Assembly (NCBI GenBank): GCA_963798075.1
Contig: CAWCRU010000038.1
Span: forward strand, 1 to 64,000
Direction of reading: 5' to 3'
DNA from: DATAOG01 sp963798075
Lineage (GTDB): Bacteria; Pseudomonadota; Alphaproteobacteria; Geminicoccales; Geminicoccaceae
Length of the DNA stretch: 64,000 nucleotides
Below the pieces are notes generated by a model, which did not search any database, was not told the DNA's origin, and worked only from the letters and a program-made list of their open reading frames with translations. Shown here one piece after another: positions 30,047 through 40,098 of this stretch (position 1 is its first letter; each line of letters starts with the position of its first letter). Made by a program: the position numbers and the translations under genes.

Positions 30047-30285
30047 GGTTGGGTCTCGGGCTGGGTCTCGGGTCTGTGGGTCTCGGGCTGGGTCTCGGGT
30101 TGCGTCTTGGACTGGGCCCTGGGCTTGGCGGTCGGAGCCTGGTAGCCGGCCTCGCCTGGCTTCGGCAAGCGCAGCGAGCCTTTCTTGCCGCAGGCCGCGA
30201 GCGGGCCGAGCGCCAGGAGAGCGAGCACGGTCCGCCGCCCCGTTGGCGACCGTTTCTGGCGCTCAGCGGAGGAAGATGCCGACAT
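30043..30285 (-). CDS. lptM: LptM-like small lipoprotein (YifL family)
   Basis: This 80-residue lipoprotein has a twin-arginine-rich N terminus, a hydrophobic core and lipobox PLAAC, followed at once by GKKGSLRLP, the signature of the LptM family that helps the LPS translocon LptDE mature. In Alphaproteobacteria the gene usually lies next to lysA and argH, as here. The C terminus is a degenerate TQPE/RPE repeat encoded by a G+C-rich tandem repeat at about 30046-30115. Confidence 0.85.
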   Translation of the reverse strand: MSASSSAERQKRSPTGRRTVLALLALGPLAACGKKGSLRLPKPGEAGYQAPTAKPRAQSKTQPETQPETHRPETQPETQP

Positions 30286-30427
30286 GGCTGCCCATGCTTG
30301 CGAAGCCGTTCTGCAGACCGAGCGTGACGTCGCCGACGTGCAGGCTGCCCATGACTGAGCAGCCGCCGAGCAGGAGGCCCGAGAGCATCATCGCCGCGAG
30401 GAGCGCGAGGGTTCCGGGCCTGGTCAC
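30263..30427 (-). CDS. Hypothetical small lipoprotein
   Basis: A 54-codon frame starts with the GTG at 30427, which overlaps the argH stop as GTGA, and ends 23 nt inside lptM. It encodes a signal peptide with lipobox LLLGGC (cysteine at about 23), followed by a short mature part beginning SVMGSLHVGDVT. The coupling on both sides and the clean lipobox support a real gene, although it is short. No family is recognised. It would place an extra lipoprotein in the argH-lptM-lysA operon. Confidence 0.6.
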   Translation of the reverse strand: MTRPGTLALLAAMMLSGLLLGGCSVMGSLHVGDVTLGLQNGFASMGSHVGIFLR

Positions 30428-31836
30428 AGAAAACGCTCGCGCGCCGCGGCGATCGCCTCGTGCACGCGGACCGGTGCCGTGCCGCCGAAGCTGGTCCGCG
30501 ACGCCACGGATGCGCTCACGCTCAGGACCTCGAGCGCCGCGGCCGTGATCCGCGGCTCGATCGCCTGCATCTCGGCGAGGTCGAGGCCGCCGAGCTCGAC
30601 CCCCAGCGCCTCGGCGCGGCGCACCGCCTGGGCGGCAATCCCGTGGGCGGCGCGAAACGGCAGGCCCTGCGCCCGCACCAGCCAGTCCGCGAGATCGGTA
30701 GCAGTGGTCGAACCGATCGCGGCCGCGGCCGCGAGCCGCGCAACATCGACGCTCATGGCGGCGATCATGGCGGCCATGGCGGCCAGGCCCAGAGCCAAGC
30801 TGTCGGCGGCGTCGAAGACCGGCTCCTTGTCTTCCTGGAGATCCTTGGCGTAGGCGAGCGGCAGCCCCTTGAGGACGATAAGTAAGGCATTCAGGCCGCC
30901 GATCACCCGGCCGGCCTTGCCGCGCACCAGCTCGGCGGCATCGGGATTGCGCTTTTGGGGCATGATCGAGCTGCCGCTCGAGAATTCCTCGGCCATGCGC
31001 ACGAAGGCGAATTGCGGCGTCGACCAGAGCACCAGCTCCTCGGCGAGCCGCGACAGATGGACCGCCGTGATCGCCGCCGCGGCCAGGAACTCGAGCGCGA
31101 AGTCGCGATCCGAGACCGCATCGATCGAATTGGCGGCGGGCCGGGTGAAGCCGAGCTCCCGGGCGGTCTGGTCGCGATTGATCGGGAAGCTGGTCCCGGC
31201 GAGCGCCGCGGCGCCCAGCGGGCACTCGTTGAGGCGCGCCCTCGCGTCCGCGAACCGGCCGCGGTCACGCCCGAACATCTCGACATAGGCCAGCAGGTGG
31301 TGGCCAAGCGTGACCGGTTGCGCGGCCTGAAGATGGGTGAAGCCCGGCATGACCGAGCTGCTGTGCTCCTCGGCGCGCGCGAGCAGCGCCGCCTGCAGCT
31401 CCTTGAGCAGGGCGTCGGTGCGGTCGATCGCGGTGCGCACCCAGAGCCGGAAATCGGTCGCGACCTGGTCGTTGCGCGAGCGCGCGGTATGGAGCTTGCG
31501 GCCCGGCTCGCCGATCAGCTCGGTCAGCCGCGCCTCGATGTTGAGGTGGATGTCCTCGAGCGCCGGGCTGAACGGGAAGCGGCCGGCCTCGATCTCGCGC
31601 TCGATCTGCTCGAGACCGTTCACGATCGCGTCACCCTCGGCGGCGCTCAAAAGGCCGACCTTGGCCAGCATCCGGGCGTGCGCCCGCGAGCCCGCGAGAT
31701 CTTGAGCGTAGAGCCGCTTGTCGAAGCCGATCGAGGCGTTTATCTGCTCCATCAGGGGCGCCGGGCCGCGCTCGAAATGACCGCCCCAGAGATCGACCGC
31801 GCGGGGCTGCGGCTGCCCCTGCCCGGAGCCGCTCAC
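30424..31836 (-). CDS. argH: Argininosuccinate lyase ArgH
   Basis: ArgH splits argininosuccinate into arginine and fumarate. The 470-residue protein starts VSGSGQGQPQP and soon shows LWGGHFERGPAPLMEQINAS. The fumarase/lyase signature is GSSIMPQKRNPDAAELVRG (about 285-303), and HTARSRNDQVATDFRLWVR lies near 115. The GTG at 31836 is the only start giving a conventional N terminus; the frame stays open far upstream into the divergent tlpA-like gene. Confidence 0.96.
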   Translation of the reverse strand: MSGSGQGQPQPRAVDLWGGHFERGPAPLMEQINASIGFDKRLYAQDLAGSRAHARMLAKVGLLSAAEGDAIVNGLEQIEREIEAGRFPFSPALEDIHLNIEARLTELIGEPGRKLHTARSRNDQVATDFRLWVRTAIDRTDALLKELQAALLARAEEHSSSVMPGFTHLQAAQPVTLGHHLLAYVEMFGRDRGRFADARARLNECPLGAAALAGTSFPINRDQTARELGFTRPAANSIDAVSDRDFALEFLAAAAITAVHLSRLAEELVLWSTPQFAFVRMAEEFSSGSSIMPQKRNPDAAELVRGKAGRVIGGLNALLIVLKGLPLAYAKDLQEDKEPVFDAADSLALGLAAMAAMIAAMSVDVARLAAAAAIGSTTATDLADWLVRAQGLPFRAAHGIAAQAVRRAEALGVELGGLDLAEMQAIEPRITAAALEVLSVSASVASRTSFGGTAPVRVHEAIAAARERFL

Positions 31837-31902
31837 GGCCTGGTCTCCGAGCGAATGCGCGGGATCGCTCGCGCCCCGGCCCGGAAGGGAGTGGATGACC
31901 GC

Positions 31903-32442
31903 ATGAGGCGTTCCTTGCGTGCTGCGCTGGCGTTGCTGGCACTGACGATCCCGTTGCCTGCGGCCGCTTTCGACCTCGCGCCGGGCGCGCCCAAGCCCGT
32001 GCCCGAGCTGAAGTTCGAGGACGCGGCGGGCAATCCGCTGACGCTCGAGGACTTTCGTGGCCAGGTGGTGGTGCTCAATCTCTGGGCCACCTGGTGCGGC
32101 CCCTGCCGCAAGGAGATGCCGTCGCTCGATCGCCTCCAGGCGGAGCATGGCCCGGAGGGGATCCACGTCCTGGCGCTCTCGCTCGATCGCGGCGATGAGG
32201 ACCAGATTGAGGCCTTCTACGACGAGGTTGGCGTCCAAGCCCTGAAAATCTATCGCGACCCCAGCTCGGCGGCAAGCCGCGTCCTCGGCGCCTTCGGCCT
32301 GCCGACCACCGTTGTGCTCGATCAGGAGGGCCGCGAGGTCGGCCGCGTGCTCGGCCCGGCCGAGTGGGACAGCGACGACGCGGTCGCGACGCTCCGCTCC
32401 ATCCTGCTCGCACCCCAGCGCGCCGAGCGCTCGGCCGAGTGA
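31903..32442 (+). CDS. TlpA-like thiol:disulfide oxidoreductase
   Basis: The 179-residue protein has a cleavable signal peptide (MRRSLRAALALLALTIPLP then AAAF) and a thioredoxin-like domain with WATWCGPCRKEMPS, so the active site is WCGPC at about 67-71. The cis-proline loop is in FGLPTTVVLD. TlpA/ResA-type proteins reduce periplasmic disulfides, often for cytochrome c or copper-centre maturation. It is divergent from argH across 66 bp, an arrangement seen in other Alphaproteobacteria. Confidence 0.9.
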   Translation: MRRSLRAALALLALTIPLPAAAFDLAPGAPKPVPELKFEDAAGNPLTLEDFRGQVVVLNLWATWCGPCRKEMPSLDRLQAEHGPEGIHVLALSLDRGDEDQIEAFYDEVGVQALKIYRDPSSAASRVLGAFGLPTTVVLDQEGREVGRVLGPAEWDSDDAVATLRSILLAPQRAERSAE

Positions 32443-32493
32443 CCGGGCGCGCCCGCCAACCGCCGTCGCATAACGAGCGGTTTCGCCAAATGG

Positions 32494-32520
32494 CATGGCC
32501 GGGCGCGGGGCCCGGCCATG
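32494..32520. terminator. Perfect hairpin between convergent genes
   Basis: Arms CATGGCCGGG and CCCGGCCATG (10 bp, 7-nt loop) lie between the convergent ends of the tlpA-like gene and gabD. There is no T run on either side, so termination by this element is only a possibility. Confidence 0.35.
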
Positions 32521-32562
32521 TCGGTGACGTCGAGGACGACGGGTCGCGCGCGACCCTTCGGG

Positions 32563-34044
32563 TCAGGAAATACCGCCGAGGTTGACGTATTTGATCTCGA
32601 GATACTCGTCGATGCCGTACTTGGAGCCCTCGCGGCCGATGCCGGAGTGCTTGTAGCCGCCGAACGGCGCCACCTCGGTCGAGAAGATGCCCTCGTTGAC
32701 CGAGACGATCCCGGCCTCCAGCGCCTCGGCCACCTTGAACACCCGGCCGACGTCCCGGGCATAGAAGTAGGAGGCAAGGCCGTATTCGGTCTTGTTGGCC
32801 AGGCCGATCACCTCGTCCTCGTCCTTGAACTTGAAGAGCGGTGCCACCGGCCCGAAGGTCTCCTCGTGGCTGATTAGCATCTCGGGCGTGCAGTTCGAGA
32901 GCACGGTCGGCTCAAAGAACAGGCCGCCCAGCGCATGCCGCTTGCCGCCGGTCAGCACCTTGGCGCCCTGCGACTTGGCGTCCGACACGTGGCGCTCGAC
33001 CTTAGCGATCGCGGCGGGCTCGATCAGCGGGCCCTGCTCGGTGCCCTGCTCGAGGCCAAAGCCGACCTTGAGACGCGCAACCGCGGCCGCGAACTTCTTC
33101 GCGAACTCGTCGTAGACGCTCTCCTGGACGTAGATCCGGTTGGTGCAGACGCAGGTCTGCCCGGAGTTCCGGAACTTGCACGCGATCGCGCCCTTGACCG
33201 CGGCGTCGATGTCGGCGTCGTCGAAGATGATCAAGGGCGCATGGCCGCCGAGCTCCATGCTCACCTTCTTGACCGTGTCGGCGCACTGCTTGAGCAGGAT
33301 CTTGCCGACTTCGGTCGAGCCGGTGAACGACAGTTTCCGGACCAGGTCGTTGGCGGTCAGCTCGCCGCCGACCTCCTTGGCGCTGCCGGTGATCACGTTG
33401 AACACGCCCTTGGGGATCCCGGCGCGCTGCCCAAGCTCGGCCAGCGCCAGGGCGGAGTAAGGCGTGAAGCTCGCGGGCTTGACCACGACCGTGCAGCCCG
33501 CCGCCAGCGCCGGCGCGCATTTGCGCGTGATCATCGCGTTCGGGAAGTTCCAGGGCGTGATCGCGGCGCAGACGCCGACCGGCTGCTTGAACACCATCAG
33601 GCGGCGGCTGTCGGCCACCGTCGGGATGATGTCGCCATAGACCCGCTTGGCCTCCTCGGCGTACCACTCGACGAAGGCCGCGCCATAGGCGATCTCGCCG
33701 CGCAATTCCGCGAGCGGCTTGCCCTGCTCGCGGGTCATCAAGATCGCCAGGTCCTCCTGGTTCTCCATCATCAGGTCGAACCACTTGCGAAGGATCTTGG
33801 CGCGCTCCTTGGCGGTCGTCTTGCTCCAGCTCTTGAAGGCGCGATCGGCCGCTTCGATCGCCCGCCTGGTCTCGGCGACGCCGAGCTTGGGCACGCTGCC
33901 GATGACCTCGCCCGAGGCCGGATCGCTGACCTCGCTGGTCGCGCGCTGATCGGCGTCGACCCACGCGCCATCGATATAGCACTGCTCGCGGAACAGGCTC
34001 GGATCGGACAGCTGAATGCGAAAGTCCTTGAGCGCCGTCGCCAT
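32563..34044 (-). CDS. gabD: NAD(P)-dependent succinate-semialdehyde dehydrogenase
   Basis: GabD oxidises succinate semialdehyde to succinate, the last step of 4-aminobutyrate breakdown. The 493-residue aldehyde dehydrogenase has the nucleotide-binding FTGSTEVGKIL (about 252-262), the catalytic glutamate in MELGGHAPLII (about 274) and catalytic cysteine in NSGQTCVCTNR (about 308). The CxC arrangement is typical of the GabD subgroup. Closely related semialdehyde dehydrogenases cannot be fully excluded from sequence alone. It is monocistronic, with no gabT nearby. Confidence 0.88.
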   Translation of the reverse strand: MATALKDFRIQLSDPSLFREQCYIDGAWVDADQRATSEVSDPASGEVIGSVPKLGVAETRRAIEAADRAFKSWSKTTAKERAKILRKWFDLMMENQEDLAILMTREQGKPLAELRGEIAYGAAFVEWYAEEAKRVYGDIIPTVADSRRLMVFKQPVGVCAAITPWNFPNAMITRKCAPALAAGCTVVVKPASFTPYSALALAELGQRAGIPKGVFNVITGSAKEVGGELTANDLVRKLSFTGSTEVGKILLKQCADTVKKVSMELGGHAPLIIFDDADIDAAVKGAIACKFRNSGQTCVCTNRIYVQESVYDEFAKKFAAAVARLKVGFGLEQGTEQGPLIEPAAIAKVERHVSDAKSQGAKVLTGGKRHALGGLFFEPTVLSNCTPEMLISHEETFGPVAPLFKFKDEDEVIGLANKTEYGLASYFYARDVGRVFKVAEALEAGIVSVNEGIFSTEVAPFGGYKHSGIGREGSKYGIDEYLEIKYVNLGGIS

Positions 34045-34415
34045 GCTCTACCCTCCACTGTTCGGTGCCGGACGCCAGCGCCGCAAGGCGCCCGTGCCGC
34101 TCCCGTCATGTTGCGAAAATGGCCGCGAGAGCCGCTCCGATCGCTGGCCGTTCACCGACCTGCCGAAGGCTCTCGAGGACTGCCCCTTGCTGATCTGCAC
34201 GTAAGGTCGCGGCCTCGAGATTCAACCCTGGGCGTCCGCCGCCTGTGGTGCAAAAGGCCGCACCGCGGCGATGGCCAGCGAAGGAGACCCGGCCCTCAAA
34301 AGCCCGTCCGCCAGAGACGGGCTCCGGAAGGACCAGCGAACCACTTTGCATTCGGGGCCGCGATGCGGCAAGCTTGGCGCTCCCGGCTTACGGTCAGAAC
34401 CGCGGAGGCTGCACC
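34045..34415. other. Intergenic stretch between divergent gabD and cupin genes
   Basis: About 370 bp with only short unsupported frames. It must hold the promoters of both flanking genes, but no clear -35/-10 pair stands out. GGAGG at 34404-34408 is the ribosome binding site of the cupin gene. Confidence 0.5.
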
Positions 34416-34892
34416 ATGCCCGATGACCTTCCATGCCAGGCGGTTGATCCCGCGACCTTGCCCGGGCGCCGCAGCTCCGGCTATCCGGACCCCTTCCGGG
34501 CGCAGGTCGAAGGCCGGATCAAGCGGGCGCTCGGCGACGCCTGCGGTCTCTCCCAGTTCGGGGTCAACCTGGTCGAGCTGCCCCCCGGCTGCTGGTCGTC
34601 GCAGCGCCACTGGCACAGTCACGAGGACGAGCTGGTTTACGTCGTGAGCGGCGAGCTGATGCTGGTCACCGACGCCGGCGAGCAGCTGATGCGCCCGGGC
34701 ATGGTCGCGGGCTTCCCGGCCGGCCGGGCTGACGGCCATCACCTGGTCAACCGCTCCGGCCAGCCGGCCGTTTATCTCGAGATCGGCACCCGCGTCGCCG
34801 AGGATGAGGCCGTCTATTCGGACATCGACATGGAGCTCCGGCACCGCCCCGAGGGCCTGGTCTTCGTCCATAAGACCGGCGAGCCCTACTGA
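34416..34892 (+). CDS. Cupin-domain protein
   Basis: The 158-residue protein has a single cupin barrel. Motif 1 reads QRHWHSHEDELVYVVSGE (about 64-81) with two histidines and the glutamate that bind metal, and motif 2 is MVAGFPAGRADGHHLVN with a histidine. The ATG at 34416 has GGAGG 8 nt upstream; an earlier in-frame ATG at 34245 adds unrelated sequence. The C-terminal segment (AVYSDIDMELRHRPEGLVF) resembles cupins annotated near sugar or transcription-related genes. The substrate is unknown. Confidence 0.82.
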   Translation: MPDDLPCQAVDPATLPGRRSSGYPDPFRAQVEGRIKRALGDACGLSQFGVNLVELPPGCWSSQRHWHSHEDELVYVVSGELMLVTDAGEQLMRPGMVAGFPAGRADGHHLVNRSGQPAVYLEIGTRVAEDEAVYSDIDMELRHRPEGLVFVHKTGEPY

Positions 34893-35283
34893 CCGGGCGA
34901 CCGGGCGGCATCCGCAGAACGCTGGGGGTCGCGGAATCCTTGGCGCCGTAACCGGCGGGGTCTTGACGGCCGCTACCGGACATGACAGGAGTGAGGGCGG
35001 TTCGTTCGGATCGAGTCGGACCGCAATCAAAAAAGGGCGCCGCGCTTTTGGGGTTTGTCGTGGTACGCGACAACCCGGGGGAGCTCCGCGTGACGGTTGA
35101 AAGACCACTGCCGGACCATTGCCTCGAATGCTTGAGGCGTTGCATTCGGCCCCAAAGGTGGCAAATTCCTGGCCGATGCCAAGCACTTGACTGACACGCG
35201 CGGGTTTCCGGCGCGGTCTGCGGGCCCCCGGCGACCGGCCTTGAGGGGCGAGGGCCCGCGGCGACTGGGCGATCGTCAACTGG

Positions 35284-35311
35284 TTGAGCCCAATCACGAC
35301 TGCGCTATACT
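35284..35311 (+). promoter_or_regulatory. Predicted promoter P1
   Basis: TTGAGC at 35284-35289 and TATACT at 35306-35311 with 16-bp spacing. It points to the WecA/MraY-like gene. Confidence 0.45.
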
Positions 35312-35331
35312 GATCAACTACGGTTTAGGGC

Positions 35332-35361
35332 TTGACTGCGGTGCGGAACCGGGGCTAATTT
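35332..35361 (+). promoter_or_regulatory. Predicted promoter P2 with overlapping palindrome
   Basis: TTGACT at 35332-35337 and TAATTT at 35356-35361 with 18-bp spacing. The -10 hexamer lies inside the palindrome GGCTAATTTTAGCC (35353-35366, 6-bp arms), which could be a repressor site. Confidence 0.45.
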
Positions 35362-35584
35362 TAGCCAATCTTTAATAACTTCGTCTTGGTGTGGTCGGTG
35401 AATGCTCGGGAAGCGATGCTCGAACGTCGTCGGCGAGTGTGGCCGGCCGTGGGACAACCACGCCGAAGAGGCGGGAGATGGAGCGGCGTCCGAACCGGGC
35501 GCGAGCTTCGACTTGGGAGTGGTAGTGGGCGCTGTCGACTTGGCTCGGCCTTCTCATGAGAACTCATGGAGCTCACTGTCAGAG

Positions 35585-36604
35585 ATGATGTTCTCAGCAG
35601 TCTGGTTTGGCGTGTCGGTCGCGGCGTGTTGCAGTTTTGCGGGGCCGGTGGGACGGGTGTTGGGGGTCATCGACTACCCCGACGGCGGGCGCAAGAGCCA
35701 CGCCCGCCCGACCCCCATGGTCGGCGGTATCGCCCTCATGGTGCCGCTGCTGCTCGTGGCGTTGGCGAGGATCGCGCTCGGCGGCGCACCCGTGGATGTG
35801 TTCGCGACGCTGGTGGTGGTCGGCCTCGGCTTCCTGATGCTCGGTTGGTATGACGACCGGCAGCATGCGCCGCCCGGCACCCGCCTCGTCGTCTCGGCGG
35901 GCCTGTTCGGGGCCGTGGTCCTGCTGCAGCCGGATCTGCTGCTGACCAAGATCGATCTCGGCCCGATTACGACCATCCCGCTCTGGGGCGTCGCGTTCCC
36001 GTTCACGGTTGTCTGTCTGGTCGGCTTCCAGAACTCGATCAACATGGTCGATGGCATGAACGGCCTGCTGATCGGCCTCGCCCTGTTCTGGACCGGGTCC
36101 TTGATGTTCTACGCGCCCGAGCATCTCCTGATCTACCTGCAGCTGTTGATGCTCGGCTTGGTGATCCTGCTGCCGTACAACCTGTTGGGGGCCCTGTTCC
36201 TCGGCGACGCCGGCAGCTATTCGATCGGCGGGACGCTCGGCATCCTGATGATCTACATCTACAATCAGGCCGACGGCGCGCTCCCGATGCTGACCGTGGT
36301 GCTGTGGCTGGCGGTGCCGGTCGTCGACTGCCTGCGGGTCATGGCGACCCGGATGGGAGACGACCGCTCGCCGCTGAGCGCCGATGAGAACCACCTGCAT
36401 CACCGCCTCGCCCGGCATTGGCGCTGGCCGATCTGCCTGATGATGTATCTGGCGCTGGTCGCGGCACCGGGCTTGGTCGGGACGATCTGGCCCAAGCTCA
36501 CGCTGCCCATGCTGGTGCTGCTCGGCGCTGCGTATCTGGCACTGCTCTGGACGACGCGGACGCGGCGGGTCGCACGCAGCCGGGAGCCGGCGCGACTGGT
36601 CTGA
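35585..36604 (+). CDS. MraY/WecA-family polyprenyl-phosphate glycosyl-1-phosphate transferase
   Basis: This integral membrane enzyme should transfer a sugar-1-phosphate, probably GlcNAc-1-P, to undecaprenyl phosphate and so start O-antigen, capsule or enterobacterial-type glycan synthesis. The 339-residue product has about ten hydrophobic segments and the family motifs GWYDDRQHAPPGTRL (about 90-104), NSINMVDGMNGLLIG, LFLGDAGSYSIGG and the HLHHRL histidine motif. Tandem ATGs at 35585 and 35588 are chosen as start; the open frame begins at 35402 but that extension is hydrophilic and unlike the family. No polysaccharide cluster is adjacent. Confidence 0.87.
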   Translation: MMFSAVWFGVSVAACCSFAGPVGRVLGVIDYPDGGRKSHARPTPMVGGIALMVPLLLVALARIALGGAPVDVFATLVVVGLGFLMLGWYDDRQHAPPGTRLVVSAGLFGAVVLLQPDLLLTKIDLGPITTIPLWGVAFPFTVVCLVGFQNSINMVDGMNGLLIGLALFWTGSLMFYAPEHLLIYLQLLMLGLVILLPYNLLGALFLGDAGSYSIGGTLGILMIYIYNQADGALPMLTVVLWLAVPVVDCLRVMATRMGDDRSPLSADENHLHHRLARHWRWPICLMMYLALVAAPGLVGTIWPKLTLPMLVLLGAAYLALLWTTRTRRVARSREPARLV

Positions 36605-36673
36605 GCGCCAGGACCGCTCGGCCAGAGGCGGCACGCCTGCTCGCGAGCCGCCGGATGATGTCCTTCCGTCCGG

Positions 36674-37918
36674 TCAATCGGCCGACCGGCCGAGTAGGCG
36701 CAGACGGAGCAGATTGAGCAGGCTGATCACCCCGTACTGGCGGATCCGGTTGCGATCGCCGGGCAGTCGCACGACCGTCGAGATCGCCTGATCGCCGAGC
36801 GCAAGTCCGAGAAATACGGTGCCGACCGGCTGGCCCTCCTGTTCGGCCGGCCCGGCGACCCCGGTGGTCGCGAGGCCGACGTCGGTCTGAAGCAGTCTGC
36901 GGACGCCAGCCGCCATCGCCGCGGCCGCCTGCAGGCTCACGACCGGGCCCTCGGGCACTCCCAAAAGCTTGAACTTCACGTCGCTCGCATAGGCGACGAG
37001 CCCGCCCCGCAGCACGTCGCTGGCGCCAGGGATCGCGGTCAGGCGCGCGCCGACCAGGCCGCCGGTCACCAATTCCGCGACCGCGAGGCTGAGGCCGCGC
37101 TCCCGCAGCAGGTCGAGCACGACCAATTCCATGGTCTGATCGTCGACCCCGAATACGTGGTCGCCGAGCAGCGGGCGGAGCAGGGCTTCCTCCGCCGCAA
37201 GCACGGCGGCCGCCGCGGCATCGTCGGCGGCCTTGGCGGTGATCCGAACCTTGATCCCCTCGATCCCGCTGGCCTGGAAGGCGAGGGTCGGATTGCCCTC
37301 CACATCCAGCTCCTCGATGCGCGTGGCAAGCAGTTCGGCGAGCCCGGATTCGGTGTGGCCCCAGGTGCGGAGCACCCGGCTGCGGATCACCGCGCGCACC
37401 CCCGCGCGCCGCTGCAGATCGGGGATCACGGTCGCCCCGACCATGGTCCGCATCTCGTGCGGCACCCCCGGCACCGCATAAATTACCTGCGCTCCGAGCG
37501 GGCAGATCAGCCCGGGTGCGGTGCCGGGCATCTCCGGGATCGGCACCGCCCCCGCCGGCACGTCGGCCTGGCGGAGATTGTTGGCCGCCATCACCCGGCC
37601 GCGCGACGCGAACAGGGCAGTGATCTTCTGGACCAGCTCGGGGCTGCGCACGAGCGGTACGCCCATGACCTCCGCGATCGCCTCGCGGGTGATGTCGTCC
37701 TGGGTCGGCCCGAGGCCGCCGCACAGGATCACCGCTTCGCTCCGCTCGAGCGCCAGACGGATGCAGGCGACGATCCGCGCGAGGTTGTCGCCGACCTTGG
37801 TCTGGAAGTGCGAATCGATGCCGGCCAGCGCCAGCTGCTCGCCGATCCAGGCGGAGTTGCTGTCGATGATCTGGCCGAGGAGCAGCTCGGTGCCGATGGC
37901 GACCACTTCGCAGCGCAT
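36674..37918 (-). CDS. cinA: CinA family protein (COG1058 domain plus PncC-like domain lacking the catalytic serine)
   Basis: Full-length CinA couples an N-terminal ADP-ribose pyrophosphatase/molybdopterin-binding-like domain with a C-terminal nicotinamide-nucleotide deamidase (PncC) domain. The 414-residue product starts MRCEVVAIGTELLLGQI and has GGLGPTQDDITREA at about 70-83. In the C-terminal domain the family's AES(C/L)TGG reads AELVTGG, so leucine replaces the serine reported as catalytic, while the tyrosine and lysine in AYASDVK remain. The protein may lack deamidase activity. It converges with the upstream transferase gene and diverges from typA. Confidence 0.9.
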   Translation of the reverse strand: MRCEVVAIGTELLLGQIIDSNSAWIGEQLALAGIDSHFQTKVGDNLARIVACIRLALERSEAVILCGGLGPTQDDITREAIAEVMGVPLVRSPELVQKITALFASRGRVMAANNLRQADVPAGAVPIPEMPGTAPGLICPLGAQVIYAVPGVPHEMRTMVGATVIPDLQRRAGVRAVIRSRVLRTWGHTESGLAELLATRIEELDVEGNPTLAFQASGIEGIKVRITAKAADDAAAAAVLAAEEALLRPLLGDHVFGVDDQTMELVVLDLLRERGLSLAVAELVTGGLVGARLTAIPGASDVLRGGLVAYASDVKFKLLGVPEGPVVSLQAAAAMAAGVRRLLQTDVGLATTGVAGPAEQEGQPVGTVFLGLALGDQAISTVVRLPGDRNRIRQYGVISLLNLLRLRLLGRSAD

Positions 37919-38067
37919 TTTTCCCCACTCTTCCCGTTGCTCCGAGCGCCGCACAGCCACCACGCGCCGGCGCGTGTGCGTCGCACGGCTTGTGCCGGTC
38001 GCGCAAGCGCCTATATCCAGGGCAATCGCGGCCCGGGTGATCGGGCCGCTTTTTATTGGCGTCACCC

Positions 38068-39894
<1,827 letters not shown>

Positions 39895-40098
39895 CTCACG
39901 GGCGAGCACCGCGCCGGCAGCACCTGCTGGCCGGCGCAACGGCCATTTTACCCCGCCTTTATGGTTGATTGCTCACGCTGCCGGCCTGCGCGTATGATTG
40001 CGCCGGCGCGACCGTCGAGCCGGACAACAAGAACCACGGTCTCAGGAACCGGTGCGGCTCGATTGCGAGGGGTTCCGGCGCGCTGGCGGGAGACATCC

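Larger units (their letters stand above)
34893..35584. other. Long upstream region of the glycosyl-1-phosphate transferase gene
   Basis: About 690 bp without a supported gene. It contains two tandem promoter-like pairs (35284-35311 and 35332-35361) and then a leader of about 220 nt. Nothing else was recognised. Confidence 0.5.

Noticed and set aside
32494..32520. Classical bidirectional terminator
   Set aside because: The stem is perfect but there is no T run on either side; kept only as a low-confidence hairpin.
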